DNA from: Halovivax cerinus
Lineage (GTDB): Archaea; Halobacteriota; Halobacteria; Halobacteriales; Natrialbaceae
DNA: 64,000 bases
Assembly (NCBI RefSeq): GCF_024498195.1
Contig: NZ_CP101824.1
Coordinates: 620,001 to 684,000 of the forward strand
Direction of reading: 5' to 3'
Part shown: positions 25,771 through 34,304 of the stretch, in pieces
Numbering within the stretch: the stretch's first letter is position 1
How the letters are laid out: each line of letters begins with the position of its first letter
The notes under the pieces: generated by a model
What the model saw: the letters and a program-made list of their open reading frames with translations, nothing else
What the model was told of the DNA's origin: nothing
The model's database searches: none
Translations under genes and position numbers: made by a program

Positions 25771-26517
25771 TCAGTCCGAGACGGAGACGCCGCCGAAGGC
25801 GACGAATCCGGTCACCACGAGGTCGACGCCATCGTGGGGATCCGTGCTCCTGGGCCGGTCGTCGGTAGCCGCGCCCAGTACGGGCAGGACGTCCATCCGC
25901 ACGGTCCACTCGCGGGGGACGATGACGTCCACGCCGCCGAAGAGGGCGACGGCGTTGATCCGGCCCGGCGGCTCGTCGATCGCCGCGTCGCGCAAGTCGA
26001 GCTCCGTGCCGCCGAACGCGGCGGTGAGGTCCGCGCCTGCGAAGTGCTTCGAGGTGTTTCGCTTTTCGACGCCGCCGAAGGCCGCGAACGCCGAGGTGAA
26101 CGAATCGTCGACGTCGAGCGCCGCTGATCGGTACTGGCCGAGCACGATGGACAGGCCGAACGCGATCAACAGCAGCGGCCAGAGGTCGATCATCCCCTCG
26201 ACGGTCGCGTACCCGAGGGCGACGAGCTGCCACGCGCTCGCGACACCGACCAACACCAGGGGGCCGACGACGTTGCGGAAGCCACTCGTGACGAGCGCCC
26301 AGACGCCGACGAGGACGAACAGCGACGGGACGAACTGTAGGAGGCTCCCCGTGGGGGCGAGCCCGGTCGTTTCGAGCGGGCGGTCGGTTTTACCGACCGC
26401 CTATAACGTGGCGGTCTAACCGCCACGCAGCAGGAGTATGACGCCGATCAGGACCACGAGGGCCCCGAGGAGGAATTGGCTCGTCGGGAGTCGTCGGGAC
26501 GACCGTTCAATAGACAT
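25771..26517 (-). pseudogene. LiaF-like membrane protein gene interrupted by hairpins with two TAG stops
   Basis: The N-terminal part (ATG 26517: MSIERSSRRLPTSQFLL, one helix, LLLR) and the part from about 26373 (TTGLAPTGSLLQFVPS, three more helices, then the LiaF-like C-domain with repeated AFGGVE / AFGGTE / LFGGVDV) read as one protein in one frame. Between them lie about 54 bases made of two perfect stem-loops and containing two TAG codons (26416-26418 and 26401-26403). Without them the product would be about 230 residues. As it stands, either the gene is broken, or translation restarts (GTG 26256 gives a 161-residue product), or the stops are bypassed. The family is a cell-envelope stress/cell-wall-active-antibiotic response type. 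Confidence 0.75.
26379..26427. repeat. Double perfect stem-loop inserted in the LiaF-like gene
   Basis: Stem 1 is 10 bp (26379-26388 with 26392-26401, loop TTT); stem 2 is 9 bp (26407-26415 with 26419-26427, loop CTA). They are separated by TATAA. Both stems contain GGCGGT/ACCGCC, so one may derive from the other. The insertion is a multiple of three and sits precisely between two conserved coding segments. Confidence 0.8.
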
Positions 26518-26617
26518 GGTGTTGACACGCTTCCTGGGGCGATAAACCTCGTACCCTGTTCCAGCGAGCCGAGAGTCCCACCCAGTCATATTTGGTCGTC
26601 CGTCGTAGGGACCCGGT

Positions 26618-27067
26618 ATGCACGAGACGATTCTGGTCACGACGGACCTGAGTTCGGGCGTCGACAACGCCGTCGAGTACGCCATCGACGCGGCGGCCGC
26701 TGCCGACGCGACGCTGCATGTCTTGTACGTCGTCGACGCCGATGCCTACAGTTCGTACCCGGGTGACGAGTACGTCCACGAGTTCGAGGGGCTGGAACAC
26801 GCGCTCGAACAGTCCGGCCGGGAGGCCGTCGAGTCGATCGCCGAGCGAGCAACCGACGCCGGCGTCGAGACCGAGACAGTCCTGCGCCACGGCGTTCCCC
26901 ACGAGGAGATCCTCGCCTACGCCGACGAGGCCGACGTCGACCTGACGGTCGTCGGATCGAAGGCTCGCTCGGGTGAATATCGTCGCCTCCTAGGGAGTGT
27001 CGCCCAGCGGGTCACCTCGATGGCCGAGCGCCCGGTGACGATCATCAAGACGCCGGTCGAGGACTGA
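26618..27067 (+). CDS. UspA family universal stress protein
   Basis: A 149-residue single UspA domain: ILVTTDLSSGVDNAVEYAID at the N-terminus, LHVLYVVDAD, then VVGSKARSGEYRRLLGSVAQ, the ATP-binding G-x9-G(S) loop in slightly modified form, and RPVTIIKTP. Such proteins bind nucleotide and support stress survival. It is monocistronic, with no clear link to either neighbour. Confidence 0.88.
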   Translation: MHETILVTTDLSSGVDNAVEYAIDAAAAADATLHVLYVVDADAYSSYPGDEYVHEFEGLEHALEQSGREAVESIAERATDAGVETETVLRHGVPHEEILAYADEADVDLTVVGSKARSGEYRRLLGSVAQRVTSMAERPVTIIKTPVED

Positions 27068-27166
27068 GGGTTCCGGGTGCCGTCGTCCCCGCTCGCGGAC
27101 GATTTTCCGCACCACGCCTCCACGCCATCGGGCGAACGCCCCGTTCGGAAGCGCCTCGAACTGACC

Positions 27167-28318
27167 TCAGAGAATTCGCTCAAGTGCGTCGAGCAGGTCG
27201 TCGACCTCGTCCGCGGTGTTGACGGCGTGGACGGAGGCGCGGATCGCGTCCGGCTCCGGGAGCGGTCGGACGACGAGTCCCTCGTCTCGTATCCGCTCGG
27301 TGACGGCCTCCGGATCGTCGACGGCGATGGTCACCAGCCCGGATTCGGGTTCGGCCGGGCTCAGCAACCGGTCGTCGGGGACGCCGTCGGCGAGTCGACT
27401 CGCCAGTCGCCGGATCTCGGACTCGATCTGCTCGACCCCGATCGCCTCGGCCGTCTCGATGGCCGTCCGGAGCGCGACGTGCGGGGCCGGGTTGATGGTC
27501 CCGATCTCGAACCGCGGGGCGCCGGGTTCCAGTTCGTAGCGCTCGGCGGTCGCCTCGACGACGCCACGGTAGCCGATCGGGCCGGGGACGAGTCGGTCGG
27601 CGACGGACTCGTCGACGTAGAGAAAGCCGCCGCCCCAGGTGCCGAGCAGCCACTTGTGGCCGGCCGCGGCGACGGCGTCGGCGCCCCAGTCGGTGACGTC
27701 GAGGGGTGCCTGGCCCGGCCACTGGACCGCGTCGACGAGGACGAGCGCGCCCGCCTCGTGGGCGATGTCGACCAGTTCGCGGACCGGGAGTCGGGTCCCG
27801 TAGTTCCACGTGAGCGCGCTGAACGCGACGAGTTTCGCGCCCTGGACAGCCTCGCGGTAGGCGTCGACATCGAGTCGGCCGCGGTCGCTCTCGACGACGC
27901 GCACCTCTGCCCCGCGCTCGCGCTCTAAGCGCTCCCAGGGGAGGATCCCGGCGGGGTGCTCCATGTCGGTCCGGACGATCGCGTCGCCGGGTTCCCAGTC
28001 GATGGCGCAGGCGACGCGGTTGATCGCGTCCGTCGTGCTCTGGGTGAGCGCGACCTCGGTCGTCTCGGCACCGATAAAGTCGGCGACCGTCTCGCGCACG
28101 TCGTCGTAGGTCTCGAACGCCGCGGGGTACATCCCCTCGCCGCTCGGCGCGTCGAACTCGTGGTACTCGAGGAAATCCTCGGCGGCCTCGACGATCGGGC
28201 GCGGACTGGGTCCGCTGGCGCCGAAGTTCATGTAGGTCACGTCGTCGAACGCGGGGATCGTCTCCCGGAGTGCCGCCGCGGACGTCGGTGGGTCCGGCGT
28301 CTCGATTCGGTCCGTCAT
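27167..28318 (-). CDS. PLP-dependent class V aminotransferase (cysteine desulfurase-like)
   Basis: A 383-residue fold-type I enzyme. PLP ligands are visible: LVDAVQW (Asp196) and AAAGHKWLLGTWGGGFLY with the Schiff-base Lys222; TQSTTDAIN binds the cofactor phosphate. The group includes cysteine desulfurases and selenocysteine lyases; the mobile active-site Cys of SufS/IscS type is not evident. It shares ATGA with the upstream disulfide oxidoreductase, so the two are co-translated. That pairing suggests a role in thiol or sulfur metabolism (inference). Confidence 0.85.
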   Translation of the reverse strand: MTDRIETPDPPTSAAALRETIPAFDDVTYMNFGASGPSPRPIVEAAEDFLEYHEFDAPSGEGMYPAAFETYDDVRETVADFIGAETTEVALTQSTTDAINRVACAIDWEPGDAIVRTDMEHPAGILPWERLERERGAEVRVVESDRGRLDVDAYREAVQGAKLVAFSALTWNYGTRLPVRELVDIAHEAGALVLVDAVQWPGQAPLDVTDWGADAVAAAGHKWLLGTWGGGFLYVDESVADRLVPGPIGYRGVVEATAERYELEPGAPRFEIGTINPAPHVALRTAIETAEAIGVEQIESEIRRLASRLADGVPDDRLLSPAEPESGLVTIAVDDPEAVTERIRDEGLVVRPLPEPDAIRASVHAVNTADEVDDLLDALERIL

Positions 28319-29709
28319 CAGTCGTCCTCCATACGTCCGCGGAGGACCTTCGCCGCCGTCAAGATTGGGTCCCAGACCGGGCTAAAGGGTGGGGCGTACG
28401 CCAGGTCCGCGTTCTGCAGTTCCGCGACGGTAAACTCCCCCGTGATCGCGGTCGCGACCGTGTCGATGCGTTTGACGCCGTCGCGGCCAACCACGCTCGC
28501 GCCGAGGACGCGCCCCGAATCTGCGTCGGCGACGAGGGTCACGGAGAGTTTCACCCCGCCGGGGTAGTAGTGTGGCCGCGTCGGTGCGTCGATCGTGACG
28601 GAGACGGGGTCGAAGCCGGCCTCTCGGGCCACTTCCTCGTCCACGATCCCCGTCCGGGCGGCGCCCAGGTCGAACGCCTTGACGATGGCCGTTCCGGCGG
28701 TGCCACCGGTCTGCGTCGGGTCGCCGCCGACCGTCGCGCCGATGGCTCGCCCGGCGCGGTTGGCCGTCAGCGCCAGCGGGACGTGGTCGGGCTCGCCCGT
28801 GACGACGTTGTCCGCTTCGGCGCAGTCGCCGGCGGCGTAGACGTGTTCGAGCGTGGACCCGTCCGCGGCGTCGAGCGTGCGGCCGTAGTCGTCGGTCGCG
28901 ATCGCGCCGGTCGGCCCGAGTTCGATGCCCGCCTCCTCGGCGAGGGCGGCGTTCGGGGCGACGCCGACGCCCACGATCACGAGGTCCGCCGCGGCCTCGT
29001 CTTCGCCACCGTCGTCGGTCTTGTACCGAACTGTTTCGACGCTAACATCGCCGTCGAAGCCCTGCACCGCAGTTTCGAGGTGGAGCTCTACCCCCTGGTC
29101 GCGCAGGTGGTCTTCGACGGTGCGGGCGGTCTCCTCGCCGAACGGCTGGAGGGTCCGGGGGAGCATCTCGTACATCGAGACGTCGAGGCCGCGGGCGTCG
29201 AGCGCTTCGGCCATCTCGACGCCGACGTAGCCGCCGCCGACGATGGCGGCCGTCTCCGGGTCGTGTTCGGCGACGTAGGACTCGATCGCGTCGGCCTCGT
29301 CCATGTCGTGGATCGTGAAGACGCCCGTCAGGTCGAGCCCGTCGAACGGCGGCTCGATCGCGCTCGCGCCGGTGCCGACCAAGAGGTCGCCGTAGGCCTG
29401 CTCGATGGACTCCCCGTCGTCGGTCTCGACCGTGACCGTCTCCGCGTCGGTGTCGACCTCGACGACCTCGTGGCCGGTCCGGAGATCGACGTCGCGCTCG
29501 TCGCGGAACTCCTCGGCCGTCACGGCGACGAGGTCGTCGAGTTCCTCGACCTCGCCTTTGACGTAGTAGGGCATCCCGCAGGCCGCGTAGGAGACCCACT
29601 CGCCCTTCTCGAAGACGATCACCTCGCGGTCGGGGTCCTCGCGCTTGGCCTTGCTCGCGGCGCTCATCCCGGCTGCGTCTCCGCCGACGACCACGAACGG
29701 ATCTGACAT
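28318..29709 (-). CDS. CoA-disulfide reductase/NADH oxidase-like flavoprotein
   Basis: A 463-residue pyridine-nucleotide disulfide oxidoreductase. FAD site: VVVGGDAAGMSAASKAKR; active-site Cys44 in SYAACGMPYY, the single-Cys motif of CoADR, Npx and NADH oxidase; NAD site: AAIVGGGYVGVEMAEAL; second FAD site: VYAAGDCAEADNVVTG; C-terminal dimer domain with GASVVGRDGVKRID. ATG 29709 starts MSDPFVVVGG; the extension to 29757 would overlap the promoter. It probably reduces CoA disulfide, persulfide or polysulfide. A minus-strand TATA-like element (AAAATACTTTA, about 29734-29744) allows leaderless transcription, and the sulfur-regulon box is just upstream. Confidence 0.88.
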   Translation of the reverse strand: MSDPFVVVGGDAAGMSAASKAKREDPDREVIVFEKGEWVSYAACGMPYYVKGEVEELDDLVAVTAEEFRDERDVDLRTGHEVVEVDTDAETVTVETDDGESIEQAYGDLLVGTGASAIEPPFDGLDLTGVFTIHDMDEADAIESYVAEHDPETAAIVGGGYVGVEMAEALDARGLDVSMYEMLPRTLQPFGEETARTVEDHLRDQGVELHLETAVQGFDGDVSVETVRYKTDDGGEDEAAADLVIVGVGVAPNAALAEEAGIELGPTGAIATDDYGRTLDAADGSTLEHVYAAGDCAEADNVVTGEPDHVPLALTANRAGRAIGATVGGDPTQTGGTAGTAIVKAFDLGAARTGIVDEEVAREAGFDPVSVTIDAPTRPHYYPGGVKLSVTLVADADSGRVLGASVVGRDGVKRIDTVATAITGEFTVAELQNADLAYAPPFSPVWDPILTAAKVLRGRMEDD

Positions 29710-29754
29710 ACGCGAAGAGACGGCGGCCAGTGGTAAAGTATTTTGGAATGTGCA

Positions 29755-29762
29755 CAATACTG
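29755..29762. promoter_or_regulatory. Sulfur-regulon box, copy 1 (CACAATACTG)
   Basis: CAATACTG inside GTGCACAATACTGTTCC (29750-29766), about 50 bases before the start of the disulfide oxidoreductase and just upstream of its TATA/BRE. The core CA(A/G)TA(C/T)TG is palindromic. Four similar copies lie at 34085, 34234, 57538 and 60047. Confidence 0.5.
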
Positions 29763-30021
29763 TTCCGTTCGTCGGGGGTAGAGATCCGGACGCGGTCTGT
29801 TCTCTCTGTGAGTCGCTGTCGCTACGTTCTCATCGCGAGTCGACAGCAGTAGAGGGTTCGACCCGGCACTCTCCCGTCGTGAGGGGCGACACGTCCTTTT
29901 TAGGCGTCGCCGCTGTACGCGGCTGTCGGACCGCTCGAAGCGGATCACTCGCGAAGCATCGCAGTCGATACCACAGCCACGTCGTCAGGTATCGGGTTCC
30001 AGTCTCCGGGTCCCAGCCACG

Positions 30022-31275
30022 ATGATCGAAACGCTCCCCGTTCCCGATCTGTTGCTCAGGGTGTGCGTAGCCATCGCGACGGGCGGCCTGATCGGACTCG
30101 AACGCGAGCGCTTGCCGACGCGGAAGTTCGCCGGACTGCGGACGCTCGCCCTCCTGTGCGGGGCTGGCCCGCTCGTCGTCTCCGTCGGCGACCGGGCCGG
30201 CGAACCGGCGCTGATCGGCGTCTACCTCGCGCTGGCCGGTGCGCTCGCGGTGCTCGTGGCGTACATCCGCTTCTCGTTGGACGGGGCGAACGTCGGGCTC
30301 ACTACGTCGGTCACCGTCTTCGTCGTCGCGCTGCTCGGGGCGCTCGTGGGCTACGGGGCGTACTTCGAGTCGACGTCGATCGCCATCCTGCTGGTCGCTC
30401 TCCTCGCCGAGCGCGACCGACTCCACCGCTACGTCGGCGCCATCACCGATCGCGAACTCGAGGACTCGCTGAAACTCGGCGCGCTCGTGTTCATCCTGTA
30501 TCCGATCCTCCCCGGCGAGCCCGTCGATCCCTACGGCGTGCTGGCGCTCCGGGAGGTGCTGACGTTCACCATCTTCGTCCTCGTGATCCAGTTCGGCGCG
30601 TACGTGTCGATGCGCCAGCTCGGCGGATCACGTGGTCTCGCCCTCACGGGATTGCTCGCGGGCGCGGCCAACTCGTTCGCGGCCGCCGGCGTCCTCGCCA
30701 GACTGTCGAGGCAATCGCGGGAAGCGACCGACGCCGTCTCGGCTGCCCTGCTGCTCGCGACGACCTCGATGATCGCTCGGAACGTCGCTATCGCGATCGT
30801 CCTCGGAATCGGTCTGACGCTCCCGTTGCTGGGTCCGACCGCCGCGATGGTCGCACTCGCACTCGCGTTCGCGGCCTATCACTGGCGCTACGGCGACGTC
30901 ACTGGCGCGTTCGATCTCGATATCGGGTCGCCGCTGTCGATGGTGGCTGCGGCCAAGTTCGCGATCGCGTACGTCGCGATCCTCGTCGTCTCGGTCGTCG
31001 CCGAAGAACTCTTTGCCGAGCTCGGTCTGTACGCGACGGCGTTCGCGGGCGGACTCGTCTCGTCGGCCGCCGTCTCGGTCACCGCGGCGACGGTGTTCAC
31101 CGGCGGGACGATCGGTGCCGAGAGCGCCGCCGGGATGGTGGTCCTCGGGATTGCCGCCAGCCTGGCCTCGAAGCTCGCCCTGATCGACAGGGTGGACAGC
31201 CGCCTCCGTCGGCCCGTCGCGATTCCGCTACTCGCTATCGGGCTGGTCGGCCTCGTCGTGTTCGTCTTCGTCTGA
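30022..31275 (+). CDS. MgtC/SapB plus DUF4010 membrane protein
   Basis: A 417-residue protein with about 12 helices. The N-terminal third is MgtC-like (ATGGLIGLERERLPTRKFAGLRT, with the GLIGLERE motif); the rest is the DUF4010 domain (YVSMRQLGGSRGLALTGLLAG, TGGTIGAESAAGMV). The fusion is widespread in archaea. The role is unsettled; MgtC domains are linked to magnesium homeostasis and ATP-synthase inhibition. It begins at ATG 30022, with no operon partner. Confidence 0.85.
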   Translation: MIETLPVPDLLLRVCVAIATGGLIGLERERLPTRKFAGLRTLALLCGAGPLVVSVGDRAGEPALIGVYLALAGALAVLVAYIRFSLDGANVGLTTSVTVFVVALLGALVGYGAYFESTSIAILLVALLAERDRLHRYVGAITDRELEDSLKLGALVFILYPILPGEPVDPYGVLALREVLTFTIFVLVIQFGAYVSMRQLGGSRGLALTGLLAGAANSFAAAGVLARLSRQSREATDAVSAALLLATTSMIARNVAIAIVLGIGLTLPLLGPTAAMVALALAFAAYHWRYGDVTGAFDLDIGSPLSMVAAAKFAIAYVAILVVSVVAEELFAELGLYATAFAGGLVSSAAVSVTAATVFTGGTIGAESAAGMVVLGIAASLASKLALIDRVDSRLRRPVAIPLLAIGLVGLVVFVFV

Positions 31276-31304
31276 GGCGCGTCGGTTCGGGTCGAACTGG
31301 CAGT

Positions 31305-31470
31305 CGATCCGGGCACGGGCACGGTCGGTCCGGGTGGAGCCGTGGCCGATTCGGGTGACGGCCTAACCGATCCGGGTGACGCCGCGGTCGGCCCGGGCGA
31401 CGTCCTGGCCGATTCGGGTGACGGGGTGGTCGGTCCGACCATCGTCCTGGCCGATCCCGGTGCACCACGG
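31305..31470. repeat. Degenerate tandem repeat, about 22-base period
   Basis: Roughly six imperfect copies of a unit like GCCGATTCGGGTGACG, spaced about 20-24 bases, between the MgtC gene and hsp20. A frame through it encodes only a repetitive low-complexity peptide. Similar intergenic arrays occur at 46531-46612, 49640-49720 and near 57317-57360. Confidence 0.55.
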
Positions 31471-31549
31471 CTCCGACCACCGCGGCATGCACTTCCCTGT
31501 AAAACGTTTAGCAGTGTGGTCGGTGGAGCCCCGTCCGGGTGTCACGCAC

Positions 31550-32020
31550 GTGAGTACCGATCGGAACCCGTTCAGATCGATCGAAGAACAGTTCGACCAG
31601 CTGCGTCGCCAGTTCGAGACCATGCTCGAGGACTGGGACGGTGACCGCTACAGCTCGTCGGAACAGCTGCGCGCCGCGTCCGGGATGGGCGTCGACCTCG
31701 AAGATCGCGACGAGGAGTACGTGCTGACGGCGGACGTTCCGGGATTCGACCGCGACGAGATCGACGTTCGCCTCGTCGACGACACCGTCCACATCACGGC
31801 CGAGCGAGAGCGCTCGGCCAGCGAGGACTCCGACGATCACTATCTCCGGAGCGAACGCGAACACGAGACGATGCGACGGTCGGTCCGTCTTCCGTCGGCC
31901 GTCGAGGCCGCAGACGCCGAGGCGACCTGCCACAACGGCGTGTTGACGATCACGCTCCCGAAGGCGGACCCGGAGGACCTCGATGGGCAGCGAATCGACG
32001 TCCAATCGCACGATCAGTGA
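31550..32020 (+). CDS. Hsp20/alpha-crystallin small heat-shock protein
   Basis: A 156-residue chaperone. The alpha-crystallin domain spans about residues 45-145: GMGVDLEDRDEEYVLTADVP, FDRDEIDVRLVDDTVHITAE, and the terminal strand TCHNGVLTITLPK with the usual G-x-L motif. The N-terminus (NPFRSIEEQFDQLRRQFETM) is helical. GTG 31550 was chosen: a TTTA-type TATA element near 31507-31510 puts the start point about 15-20 bases before it. It binds unfolding proteins without ATP. Confidence 0.85.
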   Translation: MSTDRNPFRSIEEQFDQLRRQFETMLEDWDGDRYSSSEQLRAASGMGVDLEDRDEEYVLTADVPGFDRDEIDVRLVDDTVHITAERERSASEDSDDHYLRSEREHETMRRSVRLPSAVEAADAEATCHNGVLTITLPKADPEDLDGQRIDVQSHDQ

Positions 32021-32123
32021 CGACGATCCGGTCACCGTGGCGGGTTTCCGACCGACTGGTCCGCCGCTGTGGCCAGTTTCACCCGTCGCTCCGGCGGCGA
32101 TATGGGCGGCTCACACTGGTACG

Positions 32124-32591
32124 CTACTCCCGCTGGAGCGCACCGTGTTCGGGCGATTCCGCGTCCCGTTTGATCGGCTGGGCCGATCGCGAGCCCGTCC
32201 GTTCGCCGTCCGATTCAGTGTTCACGACGGGCCGCCAACGGAACCAGTACAGGGCGCCGAGCACAGACCCGAGCGTTCCGGCGGCGACGTCGGCCCGTTC
32301 GTGCGCGCGGCCGGGAACGTACAGCTGGAGCAGTCCGGTTGCCGTCCCGATCGCGGTCGACCAGACCACCGCCAGAAGCCCGCTCTGGGCGCGTCCGATC
32401 CCCTCTGCCGCGAGCGCGTCGGCGACGGCCACCGACAGGCCGAAGTAGCCGAGCAGGTGCAACGCCTTGTCCGGCCCGACCAGTGCGAACTCGGGGCGAC
32501 GACGAAACGGCAGGGGAAGCAACGACCCGCCGACCAGCACCAGCGCGATGGCACCGACCGCCGACCAGGGTCGGTCCGGACCACGGCTCAT
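32124..32591 (-). CDS. VanZ-like membrane protein
   Basis: A 155-residue protein with four predicted helices. The first half has PDKALHLLGYFGLSVAVADA, the VanZ-type KxxH motif, followed by IGTATGLLQLYVPGRAHERADVAAGTLG, which fits the family's conserved Glu/Arg-Asp region. VanZ relatives have envelope roles, poorly defined in archaea. ATG 32591 was chosen; the longer frame to 32846 is Pro/Arg-rich. Transcription may converge on the 3' side of hsp20. Confidence 0.75.
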   Translation of the reverse strand: MSRGPDRPWSAVGAIALVLVGGSLLPLPFRRRPEFALVGPDKALHLLGYFGLSVAVADALAAEGIGRAQSGLLAVVWSTAIGTATGLLQLYVPGRAHERADVAAGTLGSVLGALYWFRWRPVVNTESDGERTGSRSAQPIKRDAESPEHGALQRE

Positions 32592-32823
32592 GTGCGTACG
32601 TCGTCGGCCGTCCATTTCATACCCGGGCGGTGTCGAGTCGTGTGAGAATCGACCGGCTGGGCGTCGAGCGGGCACCCCAGGTAGCGCGCATTCGAGGGAC
32701 GGCCGGACGAGCGAGCCAGCTGGTCGGCCAGTAGTGTGAGTCCGGGTCGAAGCTATCGGCCGGGGTATCTCGTACTCGCGTTTCAGTGGGCACGAGTCGG
32801 GAGCCGCGTCACGAGCGACGGAT

Positions 32824-33075
32824 TCACTCGAGTTCGACGCGGCCATCCGCGTCGACGGTGACGTCGTGATCGCGGTAGGAGAATCGTATCGCGCCTCGCC
32901 GCGAGCCGCTCGGCGTGTCGGCGAACACCCGATCGAGTGCCGACGGATCGACGGCCGCGTGCAACGGGGGATCGAGCGTCGCCGGGTCGGTGCCGTCCGC
33001 TTCGGCGACGGCCTTGACGACGCGCAAACTGGGCTGTTCGTCAGTCGTGATCGTGGAAGGCGTGTTCGTGTTCAT
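32824..33075 (-). CDS. HalOD1 output-domain protein
   Basis: An 83-residue stand-alone HalOD1 domain: PSLRVVKAVAEADGTDPATL, PLHAAVDPSALDRVF, then IRFSYRDHDVTVDADG. HalOD1 is a haloarchaea-specific output domain usually at the end of receivers and sensors; free-standing copies are common and of unknown function. It lies downstream of, and on the same strand as, tusA-dsrE2. Confidence 0.88.
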   Translation of the reverse strand: MNTNTPSTITTDEQPSLRVVKAVAEADGTDPATLDPPLHAAVDPSALDRVFADTPSGSRRGAIRFSYRDHDVTVDADGRVELE

Positions 33076-33167
33076 GTGTGGTAGTGGGGTGTTGCCAGGG
33101 TCTGTGGTAGGAGGGTTCCTGTGTGCCTGTCCGATGTGCTCGTGTCCGGATCCGAGCGAGTGTCGTG

Positions 33168-33803
33168 TTAGACCAGCAACTGGACGTCCGATTCGGCCAT
33201 GTGCTGGATCGCGGTGGCGGCGCCGACGCCGGTGGTGACGCCGTCGTAGAAGTCGTCCTCGTCGTAGTCCATCAGCTCGATCGTCATCTGGCAGGCCTGG
33301 AGGTCGACGCCGCTCTCTAACGACAGGTCGATGAGCTCCTCGATGGTGGCCGTGCCGTTCTCGTCGATCTTCTTCTCCATCATCTTCGTCGCCATCGCGT
33401 CCATGCCGGGGAGCGCGGCGATCGCGTTCGGGAGCGGCATGTTCGGGTTGCCGACGGCGGACAGTTTGAGGTCCTGTGAGTTCTCCTCGTGGAGGATGTC
33501 GAGCCCCCAGAACGTGTGGAAGACCACGACGTCCCAGCCGAAGGCGGCGGCCGTGCTCGCCAGGATAAGCGGCGGATAGGCCATGTCGAAGGTGCCCTGG
33601 GTGGAGACGATGGTCATCTTCTTGCCGTCCTCGCCGGTCTCGGTCTCGACGACCTCTCGCGGGTTCCCCGCTCGGTCTTCCGCGGCGCGTTGCGCCGCGC
33701 TCTCTTCGAGCTCTTCGACGCGCTCGCGCAGCGCCGCGAACTCCTCGGGGTCGATCTCCGATCCGGCGGTTCCCGCCGCGGATGGTTCGTTGTCCGTGCT
33801 CAT
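33168..33803 (-). CDS. DsrE2-type sulfur carrier (DsrE/F/H-like)
   Basis: A 211-residue DsrE2-like protein. Residues 20-45 are a charged helix or coiled coil (EFAALRERVEELEESAAQ); the DsrE fold begins at KKMTIVSTQGTFDMAYPPLI, with WDVVVFHTFWGLDIL, and the probable persulfide Cys is Cys171 in VDLQACQMTIELM. DsrE2 proteins work with TusA and rhodanese to move sulfane sulfur. It starts one base after tusA ends, so the two are co-transcribed and coupled. Confidence 0.88.
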   Translation of the reverse strand: MSTDNEPSAAGTAGSEIDPEEFAALRERVEELEESAAQRAAEDRAGNPREVVETETGEDGKKMTIVSTQGTFDMAYPPLILASTAAAFGWDVVVFHTFWGLDILHEENSQDLKLSAVGNPNMPLPNAIAALPGMDAMATKMMEKKIDENGTATIEELIDLSLESGVDLQACQMTIELMDYDEDDFYDGVTTGVGAATAIQHMAESDVQLLV

Positions 33804-33804
33804 C

Positions 33805-34050
33805 TTACGCGGTCTTCTCGACGTAGTGTTTGTAGACGTCGTCGCCCTCGACCTGGTCCAGGAGTGTCACGCCGTCCGTGCCCTCGGCCCAGCCTGCGAG
33901 GTCGCTCATGCTGCCGGAGTCGGTCGCGACGACTTCGAGGATCTGGCCCTCGTCTAGGTCGTCGACCGCACCCTTCGTCTTGACGACGGGCATTGGGCAG
34001 GACTGTCCTTTCACGTCGAGCGTCTCGGTGATGTCGTATTGCGAACTCAT
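33805..34050 (-). CDS. tusA: TusA sulfur-carrier protein (cluster 1)
   Basis: An 81-residue TusA/SirA-like protein: TLDVKGQSCPMPVVKTKGAV, with Cys18 in the CPxP motif, and the C-terminal strand VTLLDQVEGDDVYKHYVEK. Cys18 carries a persulfide passed between rhodanese, DsrE2 and acceptors. ATG 34050 gives the standard length; the longer frame to 34137 runs through the promoter. It is divergent from the rhodanese-MBL gene, and two regulon boxes lie in the shared region. Confidence 0.9.
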   Translation of the reverse strand: MSSQYDITETLDVKGQSCPMPVVKTKGAVDDLDEGQILEVVATDSGSMSDLAGWAEGTDGVTLLDQVEGDDVYKHYVEKTA

Positions 34051-34084
34051 GTTGTATCGGTGCTCTGTATTGGAGCTACCACAC

Positions 34085-34092
34085 AATATTGG
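34085..34092. promoter_or_regulatory. Sulfur-regulon box, copy 2 (CACAATATTG)
   Basis: CAATATTG, the exact palindromic form, 35-42 bases upstream of tusA. AATATT may also be its TATA element, so binding here could block transcription. See the other copies at 29755, 34234, 57538 and 60047. Confidence 0.5.
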
Positions 34093-34233
34093 GGCAGACC
34101 ATAAAAGAATGTCGATTAGTGGGGTGGATACGAACAACCGTGATATCGAGGGTATGAAATAGTGGGCCTATATCGGCTCATCACGCACGCATACGGACGA
34201 ACAACAAATTACCTCCACACGGGACTGGCGTTC

Positions 34234-34241
34234 AGTATTGT
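34234..34241. promoter_or_regulatory. Sulfur-regulon box, copy 3 (CAGTATTGTGC)
   Basis: CAGTATTG; on the minus strand this reads CCGCACAATACTG, matching copy 1. It lies about 64-71 bases before ATG 34305, upstream of TATA-like candidates at 34255-34275. Confidence 0.5.
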
Positions 34242-34304
34242 GCGGATAGGGGATTACTATGAAAACCCTTATGTGCGAGTACCCGGTACGGAGCGGTGTA
34301 CAAC

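Noticed and set aside
26401..26418. Pyrrolysine decoding of the two TAG codons.
   Set aside because: No reason to expect the pyl system in this lineage, and both TAGs lie in palindromic inserted sequence rather than conserved coding.
31342..31644. 100-codon frame over the tandem repeat.
   Set aside because: Repetitive translation, then runs out of frame across hsp20.
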